From contig NZ_CAIJDE010000064.1 in NCBI RefSeq assembly GCF_903819335.1, forward strand, positions 75,009 to 139,008: a stretch of 64,000 nt of DNA. The letters are read 5' to 3'. The position numbers and the translations under genes were made by a program. The notes beneath the pieces were generated by a model, which saw nothing but the letters and a program-made list of their open reading frames with translations, was not told the DNA's origin and did no database searches. Positions within the stretch are counted from its first letter, which is position 1; each line of letters opens with the position of its first letter. The stretch comes from Flavobacterium panici. GTDB lineage: Bacteria; Bacteroidota; Bacteroidia; Flavobacteriales; Flavobacteriaceae. Of this stretch, positions 34,074 to 42,819 are shown piece after piece.

Positions 34074-34199
34074 ACGCGGATTGACACGGATTCGCTAAAG
34101 CGAAGACGCGGATTGACACGGATTTTATTTTTTAAACAGATAATAAAAAAATCGCTTTTAATCCGCGTCTTTACGAAGTAAATCCGTTTCATCCGCGTA
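34074..34199. repeat. Direct and inverted repeats with ATCCGCGT core
   Basis: ACGCGGATTGACACGGATT occurs twice (34074-34092, 34106-34124), separated by a small GCTAAAGC hairpin. Complementary ATCCGCGT copies occur at 34161-34168 and 34191-34198, so the convergent spacer folds into a large stem. It probably ends transcription of both flanking genes. Confidence 0.75.
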
Positions 34200-34213
34200 T
34201 AAAAAAGCATTTT

Positions 34214-34960
34214 TTAAATCGTCAAAAATTTATCTAATTCATCCTTTTCCCCTTCCCAATCTCTTGAAATGTTTTCACGAATCAGCTTTGCCGGAATTCC
34301 GCCAATTAAAATATTATTCCCCCATGAAATGTAATCTTTATTGCAAAAGGAATTGGTTGCAATAGTACAAAAATCTGGAGTTTTTGTATTTTTCATTATC
34401 GAAATTCGACTGCCGCTAAAATTATAATTCCCAATAAAAACAGGTCCCGTTTTTTTTCGTTTTTCTCCAGTATTTGTATCAATCATATCATGAAAGTTAG
34501 TATCTATGATTTGACTATCGGCGCCTAACTGCACATAATTTCCCAAGACAATTTTTTCAATGCAGATTAATTTAGCGTTTGAAGCCATTGCAGCCATATT
34601 TCCAAATTCACAATATCCGTTTTCTCCAATAAATACAAAATAATCTTTTCCAAATTGTGCATGGCCTTTAAAAACCATTTTTCCGGTAATATTTATTTCT
34701 GCTATGCCTTTGTGGCGCGTATTTATCTCATACGGCTGGCCAAAACCAATCATTCCTTTTTTGATTTTCCCTTCTATTATTATTTCACCTCGTATCGATG
34801 TAAACGTTACTTTATTATAAAAGAAAACCGGGAGCTTTTTAGCTATTTCAAAGGGAAATTTTTTAAAATTAAAGTATAGTGTTTTGGTCCAGTTTACCGA
34901 ATAGTAAAACTTTAATTTATGATAAAAACTTCGGAGTTTTCTATAACTGCTTCGGATCAT
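34214..34960 (-). CDS. Left-handed beta-helix acyltransferase-like protein
   Basis: A 248-residue protein with hexapeptide-like turns in the middle (ICIEKIVLGNYVQLGADSQI) and a typical acyltransferase end (WGNNILIGGIPAKLI). In place of the usual His-containing active segment there is IDTNFHDM, with one His, as in maltose/galactoside O-acetyltransferase relatives. It probably acetylates a sugar. Its start overlaps the flippase stop by 4 bases (ATGA), so it belongs to the minus-strand operon GNAT-DegT-Wzx-acyltransferase. Whether it acts as an FdtC-type N-acetyltransferase is open. Confidence 0.75.
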   Translation of the reverse strand: MIRSSYRKLRSFYHKLKFYYSVNWTKTLYFNFKKFPFEIAKKLPVFFYNKVTFTSIRGEIIIEGKIKKGMIGFGQPYEINTRHKGIAEINITGKMVFKGHAQFGKDYFVFIGENGYCEFGNMAAMASNAKLICIEKIVLGNYVQLGADSQIIDTNFHDMIDTNTGEKRKKTGPVFIGNYNFSGSRISIMKNTKTPDFCTIATNSFCNKDYISWGNNILIGGIPAKLIRENISRDWEGEKDELDKFLTI

Positions 34961-36456
34961 TTTTTACTTTTTTTTTGTTGATCAAATGACGTTAACATTT
35001 CGCTCAAATTTATCTTTTTATTTATCTTGTAAAAACTAAAACCAAAAGAAATTAAAATCATCAATGCAAACAAACCATTTTTTAAAACCTCATTTTCGAT
35101 AAATCGGAATAAAAAAGAAATGATACAAATGATAAAACAAATAAAATATATTTGATAGAAATCTCTCTCGAAATAAAAATGGTACTGTTTTTGGGTTATG
35201 ATTTTCAACCCAATGAAATGAAAGAAAAAATAAAGACAAAAACTTATTCCTAGACCTTCCAGTCCATAAAAATAATATCCTGAAACATTCATTAGTAAAG
35301 ATAAAATATTAAAACCAACCTCTGTTTTTATAAGTATTTTAGAATCGCCTTTTGCAATTAAAATAAATCCCATTGCCCAGGAAACAGCGCGAAAAAGCAT
35401 TCCTAAAATCCCAATGCAGATCATGGGTAAAATAGCTTCAAACTTTAAGGTATAAAGCAGCTTAACGATAATTGGACTGAAAGCAAGAAACAAAACAATA
35501 ATAGGCGTTATAATCAAAACCGAAATAAAAGCCTGCTGCTGTACGCTTATTCTAACTTTATCATTATCAGAATTTATAGAAGCTAGTTTCGGGAAATAAT
35601 CGGTACTCATAACCGTAAAAATAATTCCCACATAAGAGTTTAATAACGTAAATCCGGCGTTGTAAAATCCTACTTGTTCCAAGCCTCCGGTTTTTCCAAT
35701 ATAAATTTGAATTAGATAAGCTGTCAAAAGCGTTAAAACACTGCTTATGGTAAGCATAAAACCTAATTTTACAATTGATTTTCCTTCGGTTACAAAGACT
35801 TCTTTTGTAATTTCTCCTTTCTTACTTTCAACTCGTACTTTATTTGAATAATAAAAAGAAAAAATCAATGAAGTTACAGATGCAAGCAAAATGGTTGGAA
35901 TTATAGCATCGATTTTAAAATAAATATAGAGCGGAATTGAAAACAATAATCCGAATAAATTTCCATAAAAATTGGCTTTCGCCAAAAACTTCAAATGTCT
36001 TAAACCTTGCAAAACAGCCAATTGTCCAGAAGATAATTGTTTGAATAAAATAGTAAGCGAAAGAAATACAAACGAATACGTTTGGCTGGAATCTCCAAAA
36101 GTCAGAATACTCAAAGCTTTTGAGAAAATTAAAGTCAGAACCATTCCTAATATTCCGGTAAAAAAAATAATTCTTTTTACAATCCGAATCGTTATCGAAA
36201 CCATTCGAATATCGTCTTTATTGAAATTTTCTGAAATACTTTTGACAGCGCTGGTTTCGATTCCCAGTCCCGAAACACTGCTTAACACATTCAAAGTAGA
36301 ATTTAGTAAAGCTATAATTCCCATTCCGGCCGGACCTATAAAAACGGCAATTAATTTGGTGCGGATTATTGAAATTAAAATCGAAAAAAACTGAACACCT
36401 CCAAAAAGTGAAGTTGTTTTTAAAATCTGTTGATATGATTTTTTGCTATCAGTCAC
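34957..36456 (-). CDS. Wzx-type polysaccharide flippase (MOP superfamily)
   Basis: A 499-residue integral membrane protein with about 12-14 hydrophobic spans starting at residue ~15 (LFGGVQFFSILISIIRTKLI). The phrases FIGPAGMGIIALLNS and LGIETSAVKSISE are typical of O-antigen translocases. It would move undecaprenyl-linked glycan units across the inner membrane, which fits the neighbouring glycosyltransferases. No Wzy-type polymerase was recognised in the window. Confidence 0.85.
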   Translation of the reverse strand: MTDSKKSYQQILKTTSLFGGVQFFSILISIIRTKLIAVFIGPAGMGIIALLNSTLNVLSSVSGLGIETSAVKSISENFNKDDIRMVSITIRIVKRIIFFTGILGMVLTLIFSKALSILTFGDSSQTYSFVFLSLTILFKQLSSGQLAVLQGLRHLKFLAKANFYGNLFGLLFSIPLYIYFKIDAIIPTILLASVTSLIFSFYYSNKVRVESKKGEITKEVFVTEGKSIVKLGFMLTISSVLTLLTAYLIQIYIGKTGGLEQVGFYNAGFTLLNSYVGIIFTVMSTDYFPKLASINSDNDKVRISVQQQAFISVLIITPIIVLFLAFSPIIVKLLYTLKFEAILPMICIGILGMLFRAVSWAMGFILIAKGDSKILIKTEVGFNILSLLMNVSGYYFYGLEGLGISFCLYFFFHFIGLKIITQKQYHFYFERDFYQIYFICFIICIISFLFRFIENEVLKNGLFALMILISFGFSFYKINKKINLSEMLTSFDQQKKSKK

Positions 36457-36459
36457 GAA

Positions 36460-37599
36460 TTAATACTGATTTAGAATTTCGATAATATAATTTACTTCCG
36501 TTTCTGTCAAAACAGGACTCATTGGTAAACTTAAAACTTCATTGTGAATCTTTTCCGTAATAGGAAATGATAAATTATTCCAGTCTGGAAATGCGTTTTG
36601 TTTATGCGGCGGTAACGGATAATGAATTACGGTTTGAATATTATTTTCGGTCAAATACTGCTGTAAATGATCTCTGTTTTTAGTTCTTATAACAAATAAA
36701 TGAAAAACATGATTGTTTGAAAAATCCCAAAACGGCAATTTAATTTTATCATTTTTAATTTCTGCTAAATAACGTTTTGCAACTGTTCTTCGCTTTTCAT
36801 TATCAGCATCTAAATTGGGCAGTTTTACGTTTAAAAATGCGGCTTGTAATTCATCCAATCGTGAATTTACGCCAATATATTCGTTATAATATTTTTTCTC
36901 AGAACCGTAATTGCGAAGCGAAAATAGCACTTTTGCTAATTCAGGATCGTTGGTTGTAATTGCACCGCCATCGCCTAGACAGCCTAAGTTTTTTCCTGGG
37001 TAAAAGCTGTGTGCCGACGCTCCTAAATGCTCTTCGACTTCGCTCAGAGTGACATCTTTATAATTTGGAATTTGGGTTTTAGAATTTTGGAATTTTGAAA
37101 CTCCGTGTGATTGTGCTGCATCTTCTACAACAATAAGATTATGTTCTTCTGCAATCTCGTTTATTTTATCCATTTCGGCTAGTTGTCCGTAAAGATGAAC
37201 CGCTAAAATGGCTTTTGTTTTTGAGGTAATTTTTTCGGGAATTAAATCAGGATTGATGTTGTAGGTTTCTAATTTTGGTTCAACTAAAACGGGAACTAAA
37301 TCGGCTTGTAAAATGGCTAGAATACTGGCAATATAAGTATTAGCAGGAACAATAACTTCATCACCTTTTTTGAGTTTTCCGAGTTCAATATAGCCTTTAA
37401 AAATCAAAACCAAAGCATCAAAACCATTCCCTACTCCAATGCAATATTTAGTTTGGCAATATTCGGCAAAAGCTTTTTCGAAGTTTTCAGTTTCTTTTCC
37501 TAAAATGTACCAGCCATTGTCTAAAACCAATTTCAGTTTCTCCTGAAAAGCGGTTTCATACGGTTCATTAATTTTTTTTAGATCTAGAAACGGTATCAT
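36460..37599 (-). CDS. DegT/DnrJ/EryC1/StrS sugar aminotransferase with repeat-derived insertion
   Basis: A 379-residue PLP enzyme, probably FdtB/QdtB-like, aminating a dTDP-3-keto-6-deoxyhexose. PLP-site residues Asp160 and Gln163 (VEDAAQSHG) and the Schiff-base Lys203 (SFYPGKNLG) are present. Between them residues ~167-192 are unlike the family (KFQNSKTQIPNYK, then DVTLSEVEEHL). The DNA here (37024-37101) reads, on the minus strand, as an AATTCC-rich repeat followed by TGAGCGAAGTCGAAG, the same two modules in the same order found intergenically at 49235-49290. The frame is kept. Overlaps the GNAT gene stop by 4 bases. Confidence 0.88.
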   Translation of the reverse strand: MIPFLDLKKINEPYETAFQEKLKLVLDNGWYILGKETENFEKAFAEYCQTKYCIGVGNGFDALVLIFKGYIELGKLKKGDEVIVPANTYIASILAILQADLVPVLVEPKLETYNINPDLIPEKITSKTKAILAVHLYGQLAEMDKINEIAEEHNLIVVEDAAQSHGVSKFQNSKTQIPNYKDVTLSEVEEHLGASAHSFYPGKNLGCLGDGGAITTNDPELAKVLFSLRNYGSEKKYYNEYIGVNSRLDELQAAFLNVKLPNLDADNEKRRTVAKRYLAEIKNDKIKLPFWDFSNNHVFHLFVIRTKNRDHLQQYLTENNIQTVIHYPLPPHKQNAFPDWNNLSFPITEKIHNEVLSLPMSPVLTETEVNYIIEILNQY

Positions 37600-38546
37600 T
37601 TTATATCCAATTTATAAAAATCCTGATTGTAAACTGCACAGCCTAATTCTTCTTTCTGCTTTAAAAGACCAGAATGATAGCCGGATTCATTTTGTTCATT
37701 TACAATTCCCATATCAAAAAAATGTTTTCCTTTTCGTTTGTATCGGTGGATCAAATTAATGAATAAAAAATCTAACGCACGCGTTTCTTCTCCTTTTTTA
37801 GAAGTGGCGCCATATTGTGATTTTACAACATTTTGGGTTTCAAAAATGGTTATTCCAGCAATAATTTCATCATTTTGATAAACTGAAAATTGTTTGATGT
37901 TTTTGGGAAACCGTTCTTTTAAAAGTGCTATTTCTTCTTTTGAATGAACGGGTTTTTCATTAAACTTTTCTAATAATCTCGGTTCTAAAACTTGATTCCA
38001 AAACGATTTAAAATCTTCTTCTTCAATAATATCCAAATCTAGATTTTCAATTCTTCTAAAATGTTTTAATTTACTTTTTGAAATTTTTAGAGGTGAATTT
38101 AAATTGGCTGCCAAATTCATTTCTTTTCGTTCTAAAACTGCTCCTCTTTTAAATAAAAAAAAGTCAAGTTCCTGATTTCCTTCCGGAAAATAAAAAACGG
38201 GAATGGGTTTGTAATAAAAAGTTACAATCGCGTTTTCTTTCAAAAATAATAAAACCGAATCCAGAATTGATTCCGTTTTTTCGGCATTTAATTTAGACGA
38301 AAAAACCAATCCTCCATAAGTAAGTCCCTGATGCGAATAAATGGAGTTTTCTTTTTTATTGGCTGGCAGAATGGCTTTTAGCTTTTCTTCTTCAAAAATT
38401 AAAAGGGAAAAATCTTCAAACCGATCTTTATGATATTCCATAAAATCACGATGAAATAAAAACGTTGCATTTTTGGCCTGAACAATAAAGTCATTCCACA
38501 ATTTGTAATCGTTTTGATCGTATTTTTTTACGGTGTATTTATTCAT
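37596..38546 (-). CDS. GNAT/Fem-like N-acyltransferase (PF13480-type)
   Basis: About 316 residues with a tandem GNAT layout as in FemAB-like and CelD-like acyltransferases: WNDFIVQAKNATFLFHRDFM near the start and GITIFETQNVVKSQYGATSK plus HFFDMGIVNEQ in the catalytic half. It could N-acylate the amino sugar made by the adjacent aminotransferase; this rests on position only. ATG 38546 is preferred over 38579 because the extra 11 codons fall in a CACGAATT-type repeat. First gene of a tightly packed minus-strand operon with ATGA overlaps. Confidence 0.75.
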   Translation of the reverse strand: MNKYTVKKYDQNDYKLWNDFIVQAKNATFLFHRDFMEYHKDRFEDFSLLIFEEEKLKAILPANKKENSIYSHQGLTYGGLVFSSKLNAEKTESILDSVLLFLKENAIVTFYYKPIPVFYFPEGNQELDFFLFKRGAVLERKEMNLAANLNSPLKISKSKLKHFRRIENLDLDIIEEEDFKSFWNQVLEPRLLEKFNEKPVHSKEEIALLKERFPKNIKQFSVYQNDEIIAGITIFETQNVVKSQYGATSKKGEETRALDFLFINLIHRYKRKGKHFFDMGIVNEQNESGYHSGLLKQKEELGCAVYNQDFYKLDIK

Positions 38547-38565
38547 TTTTGGTGTTTGTTCTTTT

Positions 38566-38655
38566 GCCACGAATTTCACGAATTTTCACGAATAAAAGCC
38601 GCTTAATGAAATTTAATACAAAAGAAATTAGTGAAAATTAGTGTAATTCGTGGCA
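38566..38655. repeat. CACGAATT-family inverted repeat
   Basis: A 24-base arm starting GCCACGAATTTCACG (38566-38589) faces its complement ending AATTCGTGGC with two mismatches (ending 38654). It lies between the TRIC gene end and the GNAT gene start, probably a terminator for TRIC on the minus strand. Confidence 0.75.
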
Positions 38656-38668
38656 AACAAAAAAATCT

Positions 38669-39271
38669 TTATTTATGTTCAAAAGCCGGCAGATACCATT
38701 TGTATTTTACCGCTAATAAACGAACTGAAATTATTACAACAGAAGTCACAAGGTACAAAACATCATCTTCTAAATTTAATTTCTTAAGTCCAAAGAATAC
38801 GATACCACCAAAAATACAGATTGTTGCGTAGATTTCTCTTCTAAAAATCGTTGGAATTTCGGTACACAAAATATCCCGAATTACACCGCCAAAACAAGCT
38901 GTCATGGTTCCTAATGCTACACAAATTACAGGATGAAGTCCAGTTGTGATTCCTTTTTCAAGACCAATTAAGGTAAAAACCCCTAAACCAATTGTATCAA
39001 ACAAAAACAGAGAAGTTCTTAGTTTGTCAAACTTTTTTCTGAAAATAATGGCCAGAAAGAAACCTAAAATAATAACATAAACATATTGAAGATTCATCAT
39101 CCAGCCTACTGGAGTTCTTCCAATTAAAACATCACGAAGCGTTCCGCCGCCTACAGCGGTAACAAATGCAATGATAAAAACCCCAAACGGATCGAGTCTT
39201 TTATGCATCGCAGTTAATGCTCCCGACATTGCAAATGCCATTGTGCCAATAATATCTAATAAGTGAAACAT
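38669..39271 (-). CDS. Trimeric intracellular cation (TRIC) channel family protein
   Basis: A 200-residue membrane protein with seven hydrophobic spans in two three-helix repeats. The glycine-rich signature is seen twice: FVTAVGGGTLRDVLIG and GTMTACFGGVIRDILC. Each GG(G/V)xxRD block lines the pore in characterised bacterial TRIC proteins, which conduct K+. Formerly UPF0126/YicG. No related genes nearby. Confidence 0.9.
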   Translation of the reverse strand: MFHLLDIIGTMAFAMSGALTAMHKRLDPFGVFIIAFVTAVGGGTLRDVLIGRTPVGWMMNLQYVYVIILGFFLAIIFRKKFDKLRTSLFLFDTIGLGVFTLIGLEKGITTGLHPVICVALGTMTACFGGVIRDILCTEIPTIFRREIYATICIFGGIVFFGLKKLNLEDDVLYLVTSVVIISVRLLAVKYKWYLPAFEHK

Positions 39272-39339
39272 GCTTTAAGGTGCAAAAATTTAAAGGTGCA
39301 GAGATACAAAGATTAAATTAATTGCAGCTCCTCAATTTG

Positions 39340-40185
39340 TTATTTTTTTGTATAAATAGGGCTTCTTTTTAATAAATAGGTAATCGAATCCATCCAGCTG
39401 TCTTTTATTGCCAAAAACGGTTTACGAGTTTGCGAATATATTTTTGAAGCATTTTTATACATGTCAAAATAAACCGTGTAATAGTAGTAAACCTGTGTGC
39501 TTGCGGTTGTTGTCGAAACATCGTTGGTTTTAACCTTCTTATTATTGTCACTTACTTTTGCGTCTCCGCTGCTGTAAGTTGTGGCAGTTGTTCCAGAATT
39601 CATGGTATAGGAAACTTTTGCGGCTACAATATTATCAACGCCAAGAATTTTTTCAAGATCTTCAATTGGTGTTTCATCAATATTGTTGTGATCAATTCCC
39701 GCTTTGTGCAGTAAACTATTTGTAGTTCTTAAATCCTGAACCGTCAGCGGAAAAATATTTGACGATTTATCAATCAGTTTATTATAAAGATCATTCTGGG
39801 CAAATTTTGCCATGTCTTCTGAGCTTTCCTGTGTATATGAATTTAAATACGGAACCGGAAGTACTGCAATTGTATTGGGTTTTACCTCTGCTGCAGCAAT
39901 AACTGCCGAATTAGAAGAAGAATTATTTCCCTGACTTACATCAAAAGTCTGCGAACGCCCGCTAGCAAAATCGATTCTGGCTATTTGCGAAACATCAAGA
40001 GATATTATCAGCGTTTCTCCGGGTAAAGAATATTCAACCGTTTTATCAGATATTTTGCTGATTGTACCTTCAATAATCTGATAATCTCTTTTAATAATTT
40101 TATCTAATTTTTTTCCGCCTTGAGCAAAAGTAAAAACAGATACAAAAAACAGCAATAATACGGCAGTTAATTTTTTAATCATCAT
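39340..40185 (-). CDS. Secreted protein of unknown function
   Basis: A 281-residue protein with a signal peptide (first ~22 residues, ending FTFAQ). A small N-terminal beta region (YQIIEGTISKISDKTVEYSLPGETL) is followed by a Ser/Asn-rich linker, then a domain beginning NTIAVLPVPYLNSYT and including AQNDLYNKLIDKS and EKILGVDNIVAAKVSYTM. The layout of the second domain recalls periplasmic CsgG/LpoB-type or GNA1162-like folds, but no diagnostic motif proves it. There is no lipobox. Confidence 0.6.
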   Translation of the reverse strand: MMIKKLTAVLLLFFVSVFTFAQGGKKLDKIIKRDYQIIEGTISKISDKTVEYSLPGETLIISLDVSQIARIDFASGRSQTFDVSQGNNSSSNSAVIAAAEVKPNTIAVLPVPYLNSYTQESSEDMAKFAQNDLYNKLIDKSSNIFPLTVQDLRTTNSLLHKAGIDHNNIDETPIEDLEKILGVDNIVAAKVSYTMNSGTTATTYSSGDAKVSDNNKKVKTNDVSTTTASTQVYYYYTVYFDMYKNASKIYSQTRKPFLAIKDSWMDSITYLLKRSPIYTKK

Positions 40186-40295
40186 ATCATTTAGAATTTA
40201 ATTTATAATCAGATTTTCCACGTCTGATAAATTTATAAAATTTAAACGGATAATTAACACTAAGAAACACAACGAATTAACTCTTTGTCAATTCA

Positions 40296-41039
40296 TTACA
40301 TATGCTGCGTATAGAAATTGTAATCTTTTAAAATTACCCTGATAAAATCGTTATTATTTCCTGATTGATTTTTAATTCCGGTTACGCCTTCAATTTTTGC
40401 AACCAGTTTATAGATAATTTCATGATCATTTTTAGCCAGCGCACTTTGATATGTTTCTTTAATAATTCGCATATCATTATCCGATAATTTAATTACCAAA
40501 GGATAAGTCGGCACATAAGCCTCACCAATATCTTCCAGAATGGTATGGCTGATATTAATTTTATTCTTTAAAGTAATTACGGCTGTTCCCGCTGCCATAT
40601 CTCCTAATCGCTGTGATTTTTTACTTGAAGCCACAGCAATTAAACCAATGATTCCATTGAATAAACTAAAATCAATAATTCTAAAAAACCAACGAATTAG
40701 GTAATCGCCAAAACTTGCCTGATAACCATCTATTTTTACGACTTTTATTTTTACTAGTTTTTTCCCAAAGGATTGTCCTTCAAAAATACTTTCTAAAGTT
40801 AACGAGTAAATAATCAGTGGAAAAAACAACACCAAAAATATAGCTCCTCTGGACCATGAATCTAAATTTGTCATGAGCTTATCGATGTCCATCCAGTAAA
40901 AAAACACCCAAATAATAAAGAATATATACGAAATTTTAATGCCTGCGTCAATGAAATAAGCACCTAATCGCTCGCCTACAGAGGCAGCGACAAAATTTAT
41001 TTTGACATTTTGTGTTGTGTTAATAGATAATTCTGACAT
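40296..41039 (-). CDS. RDD family membrane protein
   Basis: A 247-residue inner-membrane protein. The first two-thirds is an RDD domain: VGERLGAYFIDAGIKISYIFF, then GQSFGKKLVKIKVV and YLIRWFFRIIDF, with three to four spans, and GDMAAGTAVI at the end of the domain. A soluble C-terminal tail of ~80 residues follows. The function of RDD proteins is unsettled. It diverges from the SpoIIM gene by only 20 bases and usually co-occurs with the SpoIIM-DUF4129-MoxR-DUF58 genes. Confidence 0.9.
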   Translation of the reverse strand: MSELSINTTQNVKINFVAASVGERLGAYFIDAGIKISYIFFIIWVFFYWMDIDKLMTNLDSWSRGAIFLVLFFPLIIYSLTLESIFEGQSFGKKLVKIKVVKIDGYQASFGDYLIRWFFRIIDFSLFNGIIGLIAVASSKKSQRLGDMAAGTAVITLKNKINISHTILEDIGEAYVPTYPLVIKLSDNDMRIIKETYQSALAKNDHEIIYKLVAKIEGVTGIKNQSGNNNDFIRVILKDYNFYTQHM

Positions 41040-41059
41040 ATTTTATATTTTAGCCCTCA

Positions 41060-42040
41060 ATGAGAGAAGTTGCCTTTATAAAACAAAATAAAGAAAAATG
41101 GCTGGAATTTGAGCTAGCTATTTTCGGTAAAGCTAAGAAAAATCCTGACGAATTAGCTAATTTGTACATTCAATTAATGAATGATCTTTCCTATGCGCAA
41201 ACTTATTACCCTAAAAGTAAGACAGTTATCTATTTAAATCATTTGGCTTCACAAATTTATCAAAAGATTTATAAAACGAAGCGAACGGAGAAAAACAGAA
41301 TTGTAGAGTTTTTTAAAATAGAAGTCCCGCTTTTGCTTTTTGAATACAAAAGATATCTTTTATACGCTTTTGTACTCTTTTTTGCCACCGTTGCAATGGG
41401 AGTTGTTTCTGCACGCTACGATCCAAATTTTGTTCGGTTGATATTAGGCGACGATTATGTCAATATGACTTTAGAAAATATCAAGAAAGGAAACCCAATG
41501 GCGGTTTACGGCTCTGGATCTAACTGGGGAAGCTTTGTAGGTATTACAATGAACAATCTTTATGTTGGCGCAAAATGTTATATGTATGGAATTTTTGCAG
41601 GAATTGGAACCTTTTTTGTAGCAATGAACAATGGTATTATGCTTGGCTCATTTCAATATTTCTTTTACGAGCAAAATGTTTTCTGGAAAAGTGTACGCGG
41701 TATCTGGATTCATGGAGCAATGGAAATTTTTGGTATTGTAATTGAAACTGCTGCCGGATTTATTTTGGGTGCCTCTATCCTGTTCCCTAAAACCTATTCA
41801 AGAATTAATTCTTTTAAAATTGGTTTTAAAAACAGTTTTAAAATATTTTTAAGCACTTTCCCTTTTACCATTGGCGCAGGTTTTCTTGAAGGATTTATTA
41901 CGAGATATTCTATCGATATGCCTAACTGGTTAAGCAGTTTTATAATATTATTTACTTTAGCAATAATTTCATTTTATTACTTGGTTTACCCTGCTATTGT
42001 TTACAAAAAAGTGCATAAATTATCAGCCAAACCGAATTAA
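41060..42040 (+). CDS. SpoIIM-like (DUF95) membrane protein
   Basis: A 326-residue protein with a cytoplasmic N-terminal helical region (~1-90) and about five membrane spans. MTMNNLYVGAKCYMYGIFAGIGT-like phrasing and FWKSVRGIWIHGAMEIFGIVI fit the stage II sporulation protein M family (the HGxxE motif is HGAMEI). The organism class does not sporulate, so the name is only homology. First gene of the five-gene plus-strand MoxR operon; the ATG is 20 bases from the divergent RDD gene. Confidence 0.9.
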   Translation: MREVAFIKQNKEKWLEFELAIFGKAKKNPDELANLYIQLMNDLSYAQTYYPKSKTVIYLNHLASQIYQKIYKTKRTEKNRIVEFFKIEVPLLLFEYKRYLLYAFVLFFATVAMGVVSARYDPNFVRLILGDDYVNMTLENIKKGNPMAVYGSGSNWGSFVGITMNNLYVGAKCYMYGIFAGIGTFFVAMNNGIMLGSFQYFFYEQNVFWKSVRGIWIHGAMEIFGIVIETAAGFILGASILFPKTYSRINSFKIGFKNSFKIFLSTFPFTIGAGFLEGFITRYSIDMPNWLSSFIILFTLAIISFYYLVYPAIVYKKVHKLSAKPN

Positions 42041-42051
42041 TTAAACCAGTA

Positions 42052-42819
42052 ATGAATAAAATTTTATTTATTTTATCTTTTTTCCTTTTCTGCAGTGTTT
42101 CGAATGCGCAGGATTCTTTGGTGACGGAAGATCCTCCAAAAATTGCTTCGATAAAATACTCTGAAAAAGATATTCAAATTGATTCAGACTCAATTGAAAG
42201 CAAGACTTTTTCAAAAAATTATCAGAAAAAATATACCGATCCAGATTTTGTTTACGAACATAAAGCTCCGGAAAAAAGTCTTTGGGATCGTTTTAAAGAC
42301 TGGCTTGCCAGTATTTTTAGAAGTCTGTTTTCGTTTAGCACAACCGAAGCTTCTTTAAACTTTGTAGGTATATTGATCAGGGTTATTTTGACGTTAGGAG
42401 TTATTTTGATGATTTATTTAATCGTTAAAGCAATTATTAATAAAGAAGGACAATGGATTTTTGGCAAAAATTCTAATAAAAGAACTGTTTATTATTCTGA
42501 TATCGAGAAAAACATTCACCTTTTAGATTTCGAAAAACTAATCAAAGAAAGCCTTGAATCTGGTGAAAAACGTGCTGCAATTCGATACTATTATCTTTGG
42601 CTTTTAAAAATAATGGCCCAGAATAATTATATCGAATGGGATATCGAAAAAACAAATTCCGATTATTTATATGAGCTTCAAAGACCTGCTCATAGAGAAG
42701 AATTTACATATTTGTCATATCTCTACAATTACATTTGGTATGGTGAATTTGAAATTGATGAAACCACTTTCAACAAGGCACAGAGTAGATTTAAGAATGC
42801 AATAAAAACCTTTAGTTAA
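42052..42819 (+). CDS. DUF4129 domain-containing membrane protein
   Basis: A 255-residue protein: signal peptide (first 20 residues, ending SNAQ), an acidic periplasmic stretch (~21-100), one membrane span (~103-126, VGILIRVILTLGVILMIYL), then a cytoplasmic DUF4129 domain with RAAIRYYYLWLLKIMA. Usually found beside MoxR ATPase genes. It begins 11 bases after the SpoIIM-like gene and shares one base with the next start (TAATG). Confidence 0.88.
   Translation: MNKILFILSFFLFCSVSNAQDSLVTEDPPKIASIKYSEKDIQIDSDSIESKTFSKNYQKKYTDPDFVYEHKAPEKSLWDRFKDWLASIFRSLFSFSTTEASLNFVGILIRVILTLGVILMIYLIVKAIINKEGQWIFGKNSNKRTVYYSDIEKNIHLLDFEKLIKESLESGEKRAAIRYYYLWLLKIMAQNNYIEWDIEKTNSDYLYELQRPAHREEFTYLSYLYNYIWYGEFEIDETTFNKAQSRFKNAIKTFS

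Noticed and set aside
38547..38579. Eleven-codon N-terminal extension of the GNAT/Fem-like protein
   Set aside because: These codons fall in the CACGAATT repeat; ATG 38546 gives a normal start.
40186..40295. Possible gene between the secreted unknown and the RDD gene
   Set aside because: Only 110 bases, AT-rich, with no frame of note.
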